From NCBI GenBank assembly GCA_964646615.1, contig CAZYEV010000008.1, positions 124,001-188,000 on the forward strand: 64,000 bases of DNA, read 5' to 3'. This document shows, one piece after another, positions 17,682 to 25,821 of this stretch; within the stretch, counting starts at the first letter, position 1, and every line of letters starts with the position of its first letter. The stretch comes from M3007 sp964646615. GTDB taxonomy: Bacteria > Bacteroidota > Bacteroidia > Chitinophagales > Saprospiraceae. Below the pieces are notes generated by a model that saw only the letters and a list, made by a program, of their open reading frames with translations, was not told the origin of the DNA and did no database searches. The position numbers were made by a program, and so were the translations under genes.

Positions 17682-20120
17682 ATGCGAGGATTATTGTTTG
17701 CAGTATCGTTGGTGCTCACGCTGGGTTTGGTGTGGTTGCTGCACATGCCCATTCCAGCGGGTCAGCAGCGCATTCCGGCGCTGGGCAGTTTTTTCAACCC
17801 TTTTAGCGGTTTCTGGCGCAATGCAGAGTCGGCTCGGGGGCCGGTCATTCCTGCCGAGGTTCGGCTGCCGGGTTTGCGCGGCAAGGTGGAAGTGGTTTAC
17901 GACGACCGGCTGGTGCCGCACATTTTCGCCGAGCATTTGGAAGATGCCTTGCGTGTCCAGGGCTACGTAACAGCCCAGCATCGCCTGTGGCAGATGGATT
18001 TGGCCGCACGGCGGGCAGCGGGTCGCCTGTCGGAGGTCTTGGGCGAGCGGACGCTGGAGCTGGACCGCATGGCACGGCGTCGGGGGCTGCCCTTTGCCGC
18101 CGAAAACGCTTTGCGCGGCTGGCAGCGCTCGGCCGAGGGCATGCGCCTGCTGGAGGCCTATTGTGCCGGCGTAAATGCCTGGATAGCACAGCTGAGCCCT
18201 GCCGATTATCCGCTGGAGTTCAAGCTGCTGGGCTATGCGCCTGAGCCCTGGTCGCCGCTGAAAACAGCCCTCATCGTGGAGAACATGGCCGAAACGCTGT
18301 GCGGCGGCGAAAATGACCAGCTCTCCACCGCTGCCCTGGAAGCCCTGGGACGCGAGATGTTTGATTACCTGTATCCCGAATGGAACCCGCGTCAGCAGCC
18401 CATCGTACCGGATACGGGCCAATGGCGCGGCATTCGTGAGACACTGGGCAGTACCGTCACCGCGCCAGGCAGCGCACAGCGCCTGTCGGCCCGGCCTGTG
18501 GAGGAAGAATACATCCAGGGCTCCAACAACTGGGCCGTGGCGGGTGCGAAGACGGAAAGCGGTGCAGCCATCCTGTGCAACGACCCGCACCTGACGCTGT
18601 CGCTGCCCTCCATCTGGTTTCAGTTGCAGTTGCGCACGCCGGAGATGAACTGCTACGGCGTGTCTCTGCAGGGCATGCCGGGCATCATCATCGGCTTCAA
18701 CGAGCACGTGGCCTGGGGCGTTACCAATGCCGGGCACGACGTGGCCGACTGGTACCGCGTACAGTGGGCCGACGCAGCGCGCACCCGCTACGTGGTGGAC
18801 GGCCAGGAAGTGCCTGTGGAATGGCGCGTGGAGACCATCGGCATCCGGGGCCGTACGCCCCTGCTCGACAGCGTACGCTATACCCGTTGGGGGCCGATGA
18901 CCTACGACCACCAGCCCGACCACCCGCTGTACCACTGTGCTTTTCGGTGGGTAACCCACGACGAGCCTGACCCCAGCGAAATGCGCTCGTTCCTCTTTCT
19001 CAACTTAGCCAAAACCTACGACGACTACCGCGAAGCCATCGCCCATTACGAGGCGCCGGCCCAAAACTTCGTCTTCGCTACCCGCAGCGGCGAGGTGGCC
19101 ATCACCGTTCAGGGCAAATTGCCCGCCCGGCGCTACGAGCAGGGCCGCTTCGTGCTCGACGGTAGCCAGCAGGCCAACGCCTGGCCAGGATTTATCCCTA
19201 ACGAACATCTGCCCGCCCAGCACTCACCTGCGCGCGCTTTCGTGTTCTCAGCCAACCAGCACTCCACACCGCCCTCATACCCCTACTACTACACCAGCCG
19301 CGACTTCGACGACTACCGCGGCCGACATCTCTACGACCGCCTGACCGCCCTGCAACGCGCCAACGCCGACAGCATGGCCAGCATCCAGCTGGACAACTTC
19401 AGCCAGCGCGCTGCCGACGCCCTGCCTGTGTTGTTGCGTCTGCTCGACCGCAACGCCCTCAACGACGCAGGAAAACAATGGGCCGCCGAACTGGAAAAAT
19501 GGGACTACCGCTACGAAGCCAGCTCTACCGCCGCCCCGCTTTACGAAGTGTGGTTCGACACCTGCTACCTGCGCACCTGGGACGAAATGCTGGACTCCAG
19601 CAGCGAAAAGCAGGTGCTCCTCCTGCCCGAACGCTGGCGCTTCATCGAACTGTTGGATAAAGCCCCCGACCATCCCTTCTTCGACCGCCGGGATACGCCA
19701 CAGCGCGAAACGGCTCGCGACATCGTTACCGACGCCTTCCGGCGCGTGCAGGCATTTTTTGAAAAAAATCCTGAAAAACGCACGACCTGGAGCAAGTTCC
19801 GCCCCGTGAGCATCCGCCATCTGGCCCAAATAGAGGCCCTGAGCCGAGAGGTAGAGGCCGGCGGCCATAATACCGCGCTGAATGCGCAAACGCGCACGCA
19901 TGGGCCATCGTGGCGCATGATTGTGGAACTCGGCCCCACCGGGGTGCGTGCCCGCGGCGTCTATCCGGGCGGCCAATCGGGCAACCCCGGCAGCCGCTTC
20001 TACGACGACCTGCTCGACACCTGGGCGCAAGGGCGCTATTACGACCTGTTCTTCCTCAAAACGTCCGGAGAGCTGCCTCCGGCGCATCTGTTCACCCGAC
20101 AAATGCTGTTGCCGCAATGA
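17682..20120 (+). CDS. penicillin acylase family Ntn hydrolase
   Basis: 812 residues from the ATG at 17682, starting with a membrane or signal helix (RGLLFAVSLVLTLGLVWLL). The autoprocessing site is visible as GSNNWAV with the nucleophile at S281, flanked by NDPHLTLSLPSIWFQ and the later HVAWGVTNAGHDVADWY. Members cleave themselves into alpha and beta chains in the periplasm and hydrolyse amides such as beta-lactams or acyl-homoserine lactones; the true substrate cannot be read here. Its stop codon overlaps the start of the next small membrane gene. Confidence 0.92.
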   Translation: MRGLLFAVSLVLTLGLVWLLHMPIPAGQQRIPALGSFFNPFSGFWRNAESARGPVIPAEVRLPGLRGKVEVVYDDRLVPHIFAEHLEDALRVQGYVTAQHRLWQMDLAARRAAGRLSEVLGERTLELDRMARRRGLPFAAENALRGWQRSAEGMRLLEAYCAGVNAWIAQLSPADYPLEFKLLGYAPEPWSPLKTALIVENMAETLCGGENDQLSTAALEALGREMFDYLYPEWNPRQQPIVPDTGQWRGIRETLGSTVTAPGSAQRLSARPVEEEYIQGSNNWAVAGAKTESGAAILCNDPHLTLSLPSIWFQLQLRTPEMNCYGVSLQGMPGIIIGFNEHVAWGVTNAGHDVADWYRVQWADAARTRYVVDGQEVPVEWRVETIGIRGRTPLLDSVRYTRWGPMTYDHQPDHPLYHCAFRWVTHDEPDPSEMRSFLFLNLAKTYDDYREAIAHYEAPAQNFVFATRSGEVAITVQGKLPARRYEQGRFVLDGSQQANAWPGFIPNEHLPAQHSPARAFVFSANQHSTPPSYPYYYTSRDFDDYRGRHLYDRLTALQRANADSMASIQLDNFSQRAADALPVLLRLLDRNALNDAGKQWAAELEKWDYRYEASSTAAPLYEVWFDTCYLRTWDEMLDSSSEKQVLLLPERWRFIELLDKAPDHPFFDRRDTPQRETARDIVTDAFRRVQAFFEKNPEKRTTWSKFRPVSIRHLAQIEALSREVEAGGHNTALNAQTRTHGPSWRMIVELGPTGVRARGVYPGGQSGNPGSRFYDDLLDTWAQGRYYDLFFLKTSGELPPAHLFTRQMLLPQ

Positions 20121-20470
20121 AGAATTTTCATCTGGTACACGCTACCACCTTCAGCACTGGCCTGCTGGTGGCTGCTGGGCTTCCGTGGTGGAGCACGGCC
20201 CTCTTTGGAGCGCTGGCGGGCTGGCTGTGGGCCCGAAGCAATGGACAGGGCTTTTGGGGCGGCTTCGTCGGCGGCCTGCTGCTGTGGCTCATCTTCGCCC
20301 TCGTGCGCGACGTGGACAACGAGGGCATTCTCTCAACGCGCATCGGTGCTTTGTTCATGGGTCTGCCGCACTGGGGAGTGCTGGGCCTTACGGGCCTGTT
20401 GGGCGGTCTGTTGGGTGCCATGGGCGCGCTCACTGGCTATCGGGCGCGGGTGTGGTGGCGGGCGAAATAA
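20117..20470 (+). CDS. small membrane protein, function unknown
   Basis: 117 residues whose ATG overlaps the acylase stop (ATGA), so the two are translationally coupled. It has three to four glycine-rich hydrophobic helices (TTFSTGLLVAAGLPWW, WGGFVGGLLLWLIFALV, GVLGLTGLLGGLLGAMGAL). It is not related to any family I recognise. A longer open reading from 19910 lies inside the acylase gene and is rejected as the start. Confidence 0.72.
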   Translation: MKNFHLVHATTFSTGLLVAAGLPWWSTALFGALAGWLWARSNGQGFWGGFVGGLLLWLIFALVRDVDNEGILSTRIGALFMGLPHWGVLGLTGLLGGLLGAMGALTGYRARVWWRAK

Positions 20471-20594
20471 TGCCCCTGCCCCTCGCTACTCTTCAGACAC
20501 ATCCGGAAGTCATACTGCCAAACGCAGCGGTGCGCTTACGAGTGAGTGGGCCGGGTAAACTGGCCTTGTGCGACGCTACTCGATGTAAACCGGA

Positions 20595-20636
20595 AAAACC
20601 ACTGCTGAGGCTGCAGAGAGCCTGAGCAGTGGTTTT
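20595..20636. terminator. bidirectional intrinsic terminator
   Basis: The arms 20595-20612 and 20619-20636 pair over 18 bases with one G-G mismatch around a 6-base loop, edged by A5 on the left and T4 on the right. It lies between the convergent small membrane gene (plus) and the OmpA/TSP3 gene (minus) and can serve both. Confidence 0.85.
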
Positions 20637-20693
20637 CTGTGGGCAAAGGAAAAAATCTGGAGACTGCGAAGCGATGTGGTGAAGGTCCGCGGG

Positions 20694-22496
20694 TCAGTCC
20701 ATGCGCACCAACTGGAATTCTACTCTTCGGTTGAGCGCTCGCCCTTTGGCGGTGCTGTTGCTGGCGATGGGTTTTGTCTGCCCGAAGCCGACGGCGTGCA
20801 GGCGTTCGGGTTCGATGCCCAGTTCGATGAGTTTTTCGCGGCATCGGGCGGCGCGTTTTTCTGAAAGTTCCTGGTTTTGTTGTTTTTTGCCCTGGTTGTC
20901 GGTGTGTCCGGCGATGGTAACGCGGTAGTCGGGATAGTTTTTCAGGATTTCGGCCACGCGCTGGACGACGGGCAGCGAGGCTTCAGTGAGCTTGTCGGAG
21001 CCGGTCTCGAACTGGATTTGCTTGCCGGCTTGCTGGAGTTGCCGAACGACCTGTTTTTTGAGTTCCGGGCAGCCTCGGTTGCTGGCGGGGCCTGCGGCAT
21101 AGGGGCATCGGTCGTCGGGGTCGGGCAGGCCGTCGCCGTCGGTATCGGGGCAGCCCTGGTATTGGGCGTTGCCGCTTTGGCTGGGGCATCGGTCGGCATA
21201 GTCAGGGATGCCGTCGCCGTCGGTATCGGGGCAGCCGTAGAAGGCGAAGAGGCCGGGCTGGTCGGGGCAGTGGTCGTCGTAGTCGGGGATGCCGTCGTTG
21301 TCGCGGTCGGGGCAGCCTAAGTGGAGCCAGTCTCCGGGTTGGTCGGGGCACAGGTCGAGCAGGTCAGCGATGCCGTCTTTGTCGGTGTCGGGGCAGCCGA
21401 AGGTGAGCGCAGGGCCCCATTGGTGGGGGCAGGCGTCGCGGGGGTCGGGGATGCTGTCGCCGTCGGCGTCGGGGCAGCCATCTAAGTGGTGTAGGCCGGG
21501 CAGGTCGGGGCACCGGTCTTCGATGTCGGGGATATCGTCGCCGTCGCGGTCGGGGCATCCGCAGGCGCCAGCCGGGCCGGCCAGATAAGGGCACAAGTCG
21601 AGGCTGTCCTGCACGCCGTCGCTGTCGGCATCGGGGCAGCCGCGTGCGCTGGGTACCCCGCGCACGAAGGGGCATTCGTCGTAGTCGTCCACGATGCCAT
21701 CGCCGTCGGCGTCGGGGCAGCCACGGTTTTTGCGGGGCCCGGGCGACAGGGGGCATTTGTCGCGGCGGTTGGGTATCCAGTCGCGGTCGGAGTCCACATA
21801 TCGGATGCGGTGCGACAGGGTAACGCCGGCGAAGGCAAACCAGTCGTTATTGCCGGAGATGCCGGCGATGCTGACGCCGTCTAAGTAATCGGACGAAACG
21901 GAGCGCATGCCCAGTTCGAAGCCCAGCAGCCAATAGCGACTGATGTCCCATTTCAAGCCGCCGCCGAAATGTATAACGGGCGTGGGCGGCGGTGGCGGGG
22001 CCTGCTTGTCGGCCAGGATTCGTTCGGCGGAGACGTTCGGGTTAGGTTGGTAAGTATCGTTGTAGTCCGTCCGTGTGCGGAAGTAGTTGTAGCCTGCGCC
22101 GGCAAACACGTAAGGACCGAAGACTTTGCGAAAGCGCCAGCCGTTGCGACGCCGGTAGCCGAAGATGTCCCATTCGAGCAGCAGCGAGCCTTCGTGAAAG
22201 TCGCTGGTGAACTTGAAGCGACGCTGCGAACGCCAGTAGGGTTCGGGAAAATGCGACTCGTCGCCGGCGATTTTGCCGCCCAAATAATTGAGGCGTAGGG
22301 CAAACGAGGGGCTTAAATGCCGGCGCACCAGCAGCCCATAGCCGAGTTCGCGCACCTTATAATCGTAATAGACGTGCTCGTTGACATCACCTGCATAGGC
22401 GGTGAAGCCTCCCATTGCGCCGATTTCCCAGGTGGTCTGGCCAAACAGTCCCGAAAGCCACAACATGGCCCCGAGCAGGGTACCGAAGTACTTCAT
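20694..22496 (-). CDS. outer-membrane OmpA protein with nine thrombospondin type 3 repeats
   Basis: 600 residues from the ATG at 22496, which begins a signal peptide (MKYFGTLLGAMLWLSGLFGQ); a start nine codons upstream is possible. About 20-230 is a beta-barrel-like domain, then nine calcium-binding TSP3 repeats of the form DxDxDGIxDxxDxCP (about 240-480) and a C-terminal OmpA peptidoglycan-binding domain (IQFETGSDKL, TIAGHTDNQGKK, LHAVGFGQTKPI). It likely links the outer membrane to peptidoglycan through a rigid calcium-loaded stalk. The repeats give visible direct repetition in the DNA at about 21060-21790. Confidence 0.92.
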   Translation of the reverse strand: MKYFGTLLGAMLWLSGLFGQTTWEIGAMGGFTAYAGDVNEHVYYDYKVRELGYGLLVRRHLSPSFALRLNYLGGKIAGDESHFPEPYWRSQRRFKFTSDFHEGSLLLEWDIFGYRRRNGWRFRKVFGPYVFAGAGYNYFRTRTDYNDTYQPNPNVSAERILADKQAPPPPPTPVIHFGGGLKWDISRYWLLGFELGMRSVSSDYLDGVSIAGISGNNDWFAFAGVTLSHRIRYVDSDRDWIPNRRDKCPLSPGPRKNRGCPDADGDGIVDDYDECPFVRGVPSARGCPDADSDGVQDSLDLCPYLAGPAGACGCPDRDGDDIPDIEDRCPDLPGLHHLDGCPDADGDSIPDPRDACPHQWGPALTFGCPDTDKDGIADLLDLCPDQPGDWLHLGCPDRDNDGIPDYDDHCPDQPGLFAFYGCPDTDGDGIPDYADRCPSQSGNAQYQGCPDTDGDGLPDPDDRCPYAAGPASNRGCPELKKQVVRQLQQAGKQIQFETGSDKLTEASLPVVQRVAEILKNYPDYRVTIAGHTDNQGKKQQNQELSEKRAARCREKLIELGIEPERLHAVGFGQTKPIASNSTAKGRALNRRVEFQLVRMD

Positions 22497-22569
22497 GTGT
22501 AAACCGAAGGTTAGTGTGTTCAAGATTATCTGGCTGGGAGTAGCCCAGTGAATAGGGGGAGGCTAACGA

Positions 22570-23598
22570 TTACTGCCGCAAAATTCGCTCCATATCGGTT
22601 TCCGGAACGGTAATTAACCCGGCGGCACGCAGACGGGGGAGGGTGATTTTCCAGATGGGTTCCTGCCGAAAAACGTCAGCGAATATGGGTAGGGCAGCAT
22701 TCATTTGTCCGACATTGGCCAGTGTGAGGGCCGTCCAGAACTGCAGTTCAACCTGTTGGGGCAGCAAGCGGCGCGCTGCCGAGTACTCGCGCATGGCGGA
22801 ACGCATGTCGTTGATTTCCACGTAGTAATCGCCGCGGTTCATGTGTTCGTAGGCCAAATGCACCGTGTAGAGTCGGCGCAGTTCGGCAATGGGCGTCGGG
22901 TGGTCGTCCACGCGCAAGTCTAAGAGGCGGTCGTCCCATGGAGCGTCAGTGCGCTGCCCGCGCACCACGAGCAGAGCTGCCGATTGCTGGCCGCGGAAAT
23001 CGCCGCCGACGGCCTGGGCGGCCTCCAGGGCCAGCAGCAGCCGCTCGGCCAATGGCCGTCCGCGGCTTGTCTCCAACGCTTGCTGCATGGCCGAACAGAC
23101 ATCGGGCCCCAGCATCATATTGGCCTGCACTGAATACTGCACGCCGGCGGCATGGCAGGCGTAAGCAATGCAGTTTTCGCCCGTATGCACGGCTACGCGC
23201 CCCTGCGCATCGAGCAACGCCACCTGCCGCACGGCGCGCCCGGCATCGCCCCGGAGCAGGCTGTCCAAAGCCTCCTGCGCACTCCAGCCCTGGCGCATCA
23301 GCGCAAGCCCACGCGGACCAAAAGACTTGTTGACAAACGATTGTGTGGCTACCACGCCAACGCCGGCTTCCGCCCAGGAAACTACCGTGCCCACGCTGAA
23401 CCAGTGGCTCTGCACCGCCACGCCCATCTCACCGCTGGCGCTGTCGCGCGCAACAACCGAAAACGTGTGTGCAAACGGCTCGCGCAGCCGCTCCTGCCAG
23501 GGCGACTCGACCGTGCCCTGACCCAACGCCAGGGCGGCATATCCCAATGCGGCAATTGTGCACCACAGCCGCCATCTACGTCTGAGCAAAACCAACAT
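22570..23598 (-). CDS. DUF1028 Ntn-hydrolase-like exported protein
   Basis: About 342 residues with a positively charged hydrophobic N terminus, probably a signal peptide. The DUF1028 core is clear: HTFSVVARDSASGEMGVAVQSHWFSVGTVVSWAEAGVGVVATQS and GPRGLALMRQGWSAQEALD. About 90 C-terminal residues look like TPR-type helices (YEHMNRGDYYVEINDMRSAMREYSAARRLLP). The family resembles Ntn hydrolases, but its function is not settled. A TACTTTTG element at 23610-23617 leaves room for starts at 23604 or 23598. Confidence 0.82.
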   Translation of the reverse strand: MLVLLRRRWRLWCTIAALGYAALALGQGTVESPWQERLREPFAHTFSVVARDSASGEMGVAVQSHWFSVGTVVSWAEAGVGVVATQSFVNKSFGPRGLALMRQGWSAQEALDSLLRGDAGRAVRQVALLDAQGRVAVHTGENCIAYACHAAGVQYSVQANMMLGPDVCSAMQQALETSRGRPLAERLLLALEAAQAVGGDFRGQQSAALLVVRGQRTDAPWDDRLLDLRVDDHPTPIAELRRLYTVHLAYEHMNRGDYYVEINDMRSAMREYSAARRLLPQQVELQFWTALTLANVGQMNAALPIFADVFRQEPIWKITLPRLRAAGLITVPETDMERILRQ

Positions 23599-23609
23599 GA
23601 GCATGGCTG

Positions 23610-23617
23610 CAAAAGTA
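23610..23617 (-). promoter_or_regulatory. -7 element TACTTTTG for the DUF1028 gene
   Basis: An exact TAnnTTTG on the minus strand, 5 to 11 bases before the two candidate start codons. It shows that longer upstream readings of the gene are not used. Confidence 0.5.
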
Positions 23618-23847
23618 GCGCCCGGCAAGACTTCGTATCCGCCTTTTGCTCGAAAACATCCGCTTACTCAGGAAAAATAACCGTTCGCCGTTGCATGTTA
23701 CCTTTCATCCAGAACACGCCCAAATCAACGGCCTGACAGCCAGCCCAATATGCGAATGCGCAACGGCAAGCATCTGAAGCGCGGCCTTTCCAGGGTAACG
23801 CCCAAAAGCACCCGGCCCGCTTCATGAGCAAACAACGCCGACAGCTG

Positions 23848-23855
23848 TACCTTTG
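23848..23855 (+). promoter_or_regulatory. -7 element TACCTTTG for glnS
   Basis: An exact TAnnTTTG match 20 bases before the glnS ATG. The rest of the divergent gap 23618-23847 holds no gene I can support. Confidence 0.6.
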
Positions 23856-23875
23856 CCGCCCTTACTGGTTAAGAC

Positions 23876-25570
23876 ATGGCAACCAATACAGAACCCATTC
23901 GCGACGAAGCAAAAGAAGCGCTCAACTTTCTGGAAGAAATCATCGAAGAAGACCTCCGAACCGGACGACACTCGACCGTCCAGACTCGCTTCCCGCCCGA
24001 ACCCAACGGTTACCTCCACATCGGGCACGCCAAAAGCATTTGCCTTAATTTTGGCTTAGCCGAAAAATACGGCGGCAAATGCAACCTGCGCTACGACGAT
24101 ACCAACCCCACCAGCGAAGAGCAGGAGTACGTGGACAGCATCCTGGCCGACGTGCGCTGGCTCGGCTTCGAACCGGCACAGGTGCTGTACGCCTCCGATT
24201 ACTTCGACCAATTGTACGAATGGGCTAAGGTGCTCATCCAGAAAGGCTTAGCCTACGTGGACTTCTCCACGCCCGAAGAGATTGCCGCCCAAAAGGGCAG
24301 CCCCACCGTGCCGGGCACACCCAACCGATACCGCGACACCTCGCCGGAGGAAAACCTCGCCCTCTTCGAGCGGATGAAAAACGGCGAGTTTCCGGACGGC
24401 CACTGTGTGCTGCGGGCCAAAATTGACCTGGCCTCGCCCAACATGCACCTGCGCGACCCGTACATGTATCGCATCAAGCACGCCCACCACCATCGCACGG
24501 GCGACAAATGGTGCATCTATCCCATGTACGACTGGGCGCACGGCCAATCCGACAGCATCGAGCGCATCACCCATTCGATTTGCACCCTTGAATTTGCCCC
24601 GCACCGCCCGCTGTACGAGTGGTTCATCGAGCAGTTGGGCATCTTCCCCTCCCGTCAGTACGAATTTGCCCGTCTCAACCTGACCTACACGGTCATGAGC
24701 AAGCGCAAACTGCTCCAGCTGGTGCAGCAAGGGTACGTCAACGGCTGGGACGACCCGCGCATGCCCACCATCAGCGGCCTGCGCCGGCGCGGCTATACGC
24801 CCGAAAGTATCCGCGAATTTGCCCACCGCGTCGGCGTGGCCAAACGCGAAAACATCATTGACGTCAGCCTGCTCGAGTTCTGCATCCGCGAAGACCTCAA
24901 CCGACGCGCCCTGCGCCGCTTCGCTGTGTTGCGTCCGCTCCGCATGGTCATCACCAATTATCCGGAAGGTCAGGTCGAGTGGCTGGAAACCGAAAACAAC
25001 CCCGAAGACCCCAATGCCGGCAATCGCACGGTGCCCTTCAGCCGCGAGCTGTACATCGAACAAGACGACTTTTTAGAAAACCCACCGCCGAAGTACTTCC
25101 GCCTCTACCCGGGCGGTATGGTGCGCCTCAAGTCGGCCTACATTGTAGAGTGCACGGGCGTGGAGAAAGACGAGCAAGGCCAGGTAACGGCCGTCCTGTG
25201 CCGCTACATCCCCGAAAGCCGTTCGGGCAGCGACACCAGCGGCCTCAAGGTCAAAGGCACCATCCACTGGCTCTCAGCCGCTCACGCGCGCACCGCCGAA
25301 GTGCGCCTGTATGACCGCCTTTTTCAGGTGGAAGACCCGGCCAGCGAAGAGGACTTTAAGAAAGCCATCAATCCGAACTCGTTAGAAATCATCTCCGACG
25401 CGCTCATCGAACCCGCACTGACCGACACGCGACCGGGCGACCACTTCCAATTCACGCGCTTGGGCTACTTCTGCACCGACCCCGACAGCGCACCCGGCAA
25501 ACCCGTCTTCAACCGCACGGTAACGCTCAAGGATACCTGGGCCAAAGAAGCGAAAAAGCAGGGCAGCTGA
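23876..25570 (+). CDS. glnS: glutaminyl-tRNA synthetase
   Basis: 564 residues, the usual bacterial GlnRS length. The class I signatures are present as PPEPNGYLHIGHAK (HIGH) and VMSKRKLLQLV (MSK). The GlnRS-specific YDWAHGQSDSIERITHSICTLEF lies between them, and the anticodon-binding beta-barrel fills the C terminus. It charges tRNA-Gln directly, implying that this organism does not depend only on the GatCAB route. The gene is monocistronic, followed by the tRNA-Cys unit. Confidence 0.95.
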   Translation: MATNTEPIRDEAKEALNFLEEIIEEDLRTGRHSTVQTRFPPEPNGYLHIGHAKSICLNFGLAEKYGGKCNLRYDDTNPTSEEQEYVDSILADVRWLGFEPAQVLYASDYFDQLYEWAKVLIQKGLAYVDFSTPEEIAAQKGSPTVPGTPNRYRDTSPEENLALFERMKNGEFPDGHCVLRAKIDLASPNMHLRDPYMYRIKHAHHHRTGDKWCIYPMYDWAHGQSDSIERITHSICTLEFAPHRPLYEWFIEQLGIFPSRQYEFARLNLTYTVMSKRKLLQLVQQGYVNGWDDPRMPTISGLRRRGYTPESIREFAHRVGVAKRENIIDVSLLEFCIREDLNRRALRRFAVLRPLRMVITNYPEGQVEWLETENNPEDPNAGNRTVPFSRELYIEQDDFLENPPPKYFRLYPGGMVRLKSAYIVECTGVEKDEQGQVTAVLCRYIPESRSGSDTSGLKVKGTIHWLSAAHARTAEVRLYDRLFQVEDPASEEDFKKAINPNSLEIISDALIEPALTDTRPGDHFQFTRLGYFCTDPDSAPGKPVFNRTVTLKDTWAKEAKKQGS

Positions 25571-25658
25571 GCCACACTGCCTCATAGGCGCCAGGCTGCT
25601 GTGCTTGTGAGGGATAAAATTTTTAGCCCCGCCGTGGGCGTACATCTCAAAACGCGCT

Positions 25659-25666
25659 TACCTTTG
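25659..25666 (+). promoter_or_regulatory. -7 element TACCTTTG for tRNA-Cys
   Basis: An exact TAnnTTTG match 21 bases before the mature tRNA 5' end. Confidence 0.6.
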
Positions 25667-25687
25667 CTGCCCAATTCAAAACACGAT

Positions 25688-25758
25688 GGTATCGTGGCCG
25701 AGTGGTTAGGCACAGGTCTGCAAAACCTGCTACAGCGGTTCGAATCCGCTCGATACCT
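25688..25758 (+). tRNA. tRNA-Cys (anticodon GCA)
   Basis: A 71-base cloverleaf: acceptor arms GGTATCG and CGATACC pair perfectly, the anticodon arm is CAGGT-CTGCAAA-ACCTG giving anticodon GCA, and the T arm is GCGG-TTCGAAT-CCGC. The discriminator base is T, as expected for cysteine tRNAs. The 3' CCA is not encoded, so it depends on the cca gene at 42049. Confidence 0.95.
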
Positions 25759-25768
25759 CTCCTGGAAG

Positions 25769-25810
25769 CGCCCTCGCAGCGGTTGACCGACGCGAGGGCG
25801 TTTGTTTTTT
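25769..25810 (+). terminator. intrinsic terminator after tRNA-Cys
   Basis: CGCCCTCGC (25769-25777) pairs with GCGAGGGCG (25792-25800), with an inner GGTTGACC stem, and is followed by TTTGTTTTTT. It lies 11 bases after the tRNA and directly before murF-alr. Confidence 0.88.
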
Positions 25811-25821
25811 GAAAAAAATTT

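Noticed and set aside
19910..20116. Longer start for the small membrane protein after the acylase
   Set aside because: It would lie wholly inside the acylase gene; the ATGA overlap at 20117 is the natural start.
21060..21790. Regularly spaced DNA repeats that could suggest a CRISPR or satellite
   Set aside because: They encode in-frame thrombospondin type 3 repeats.
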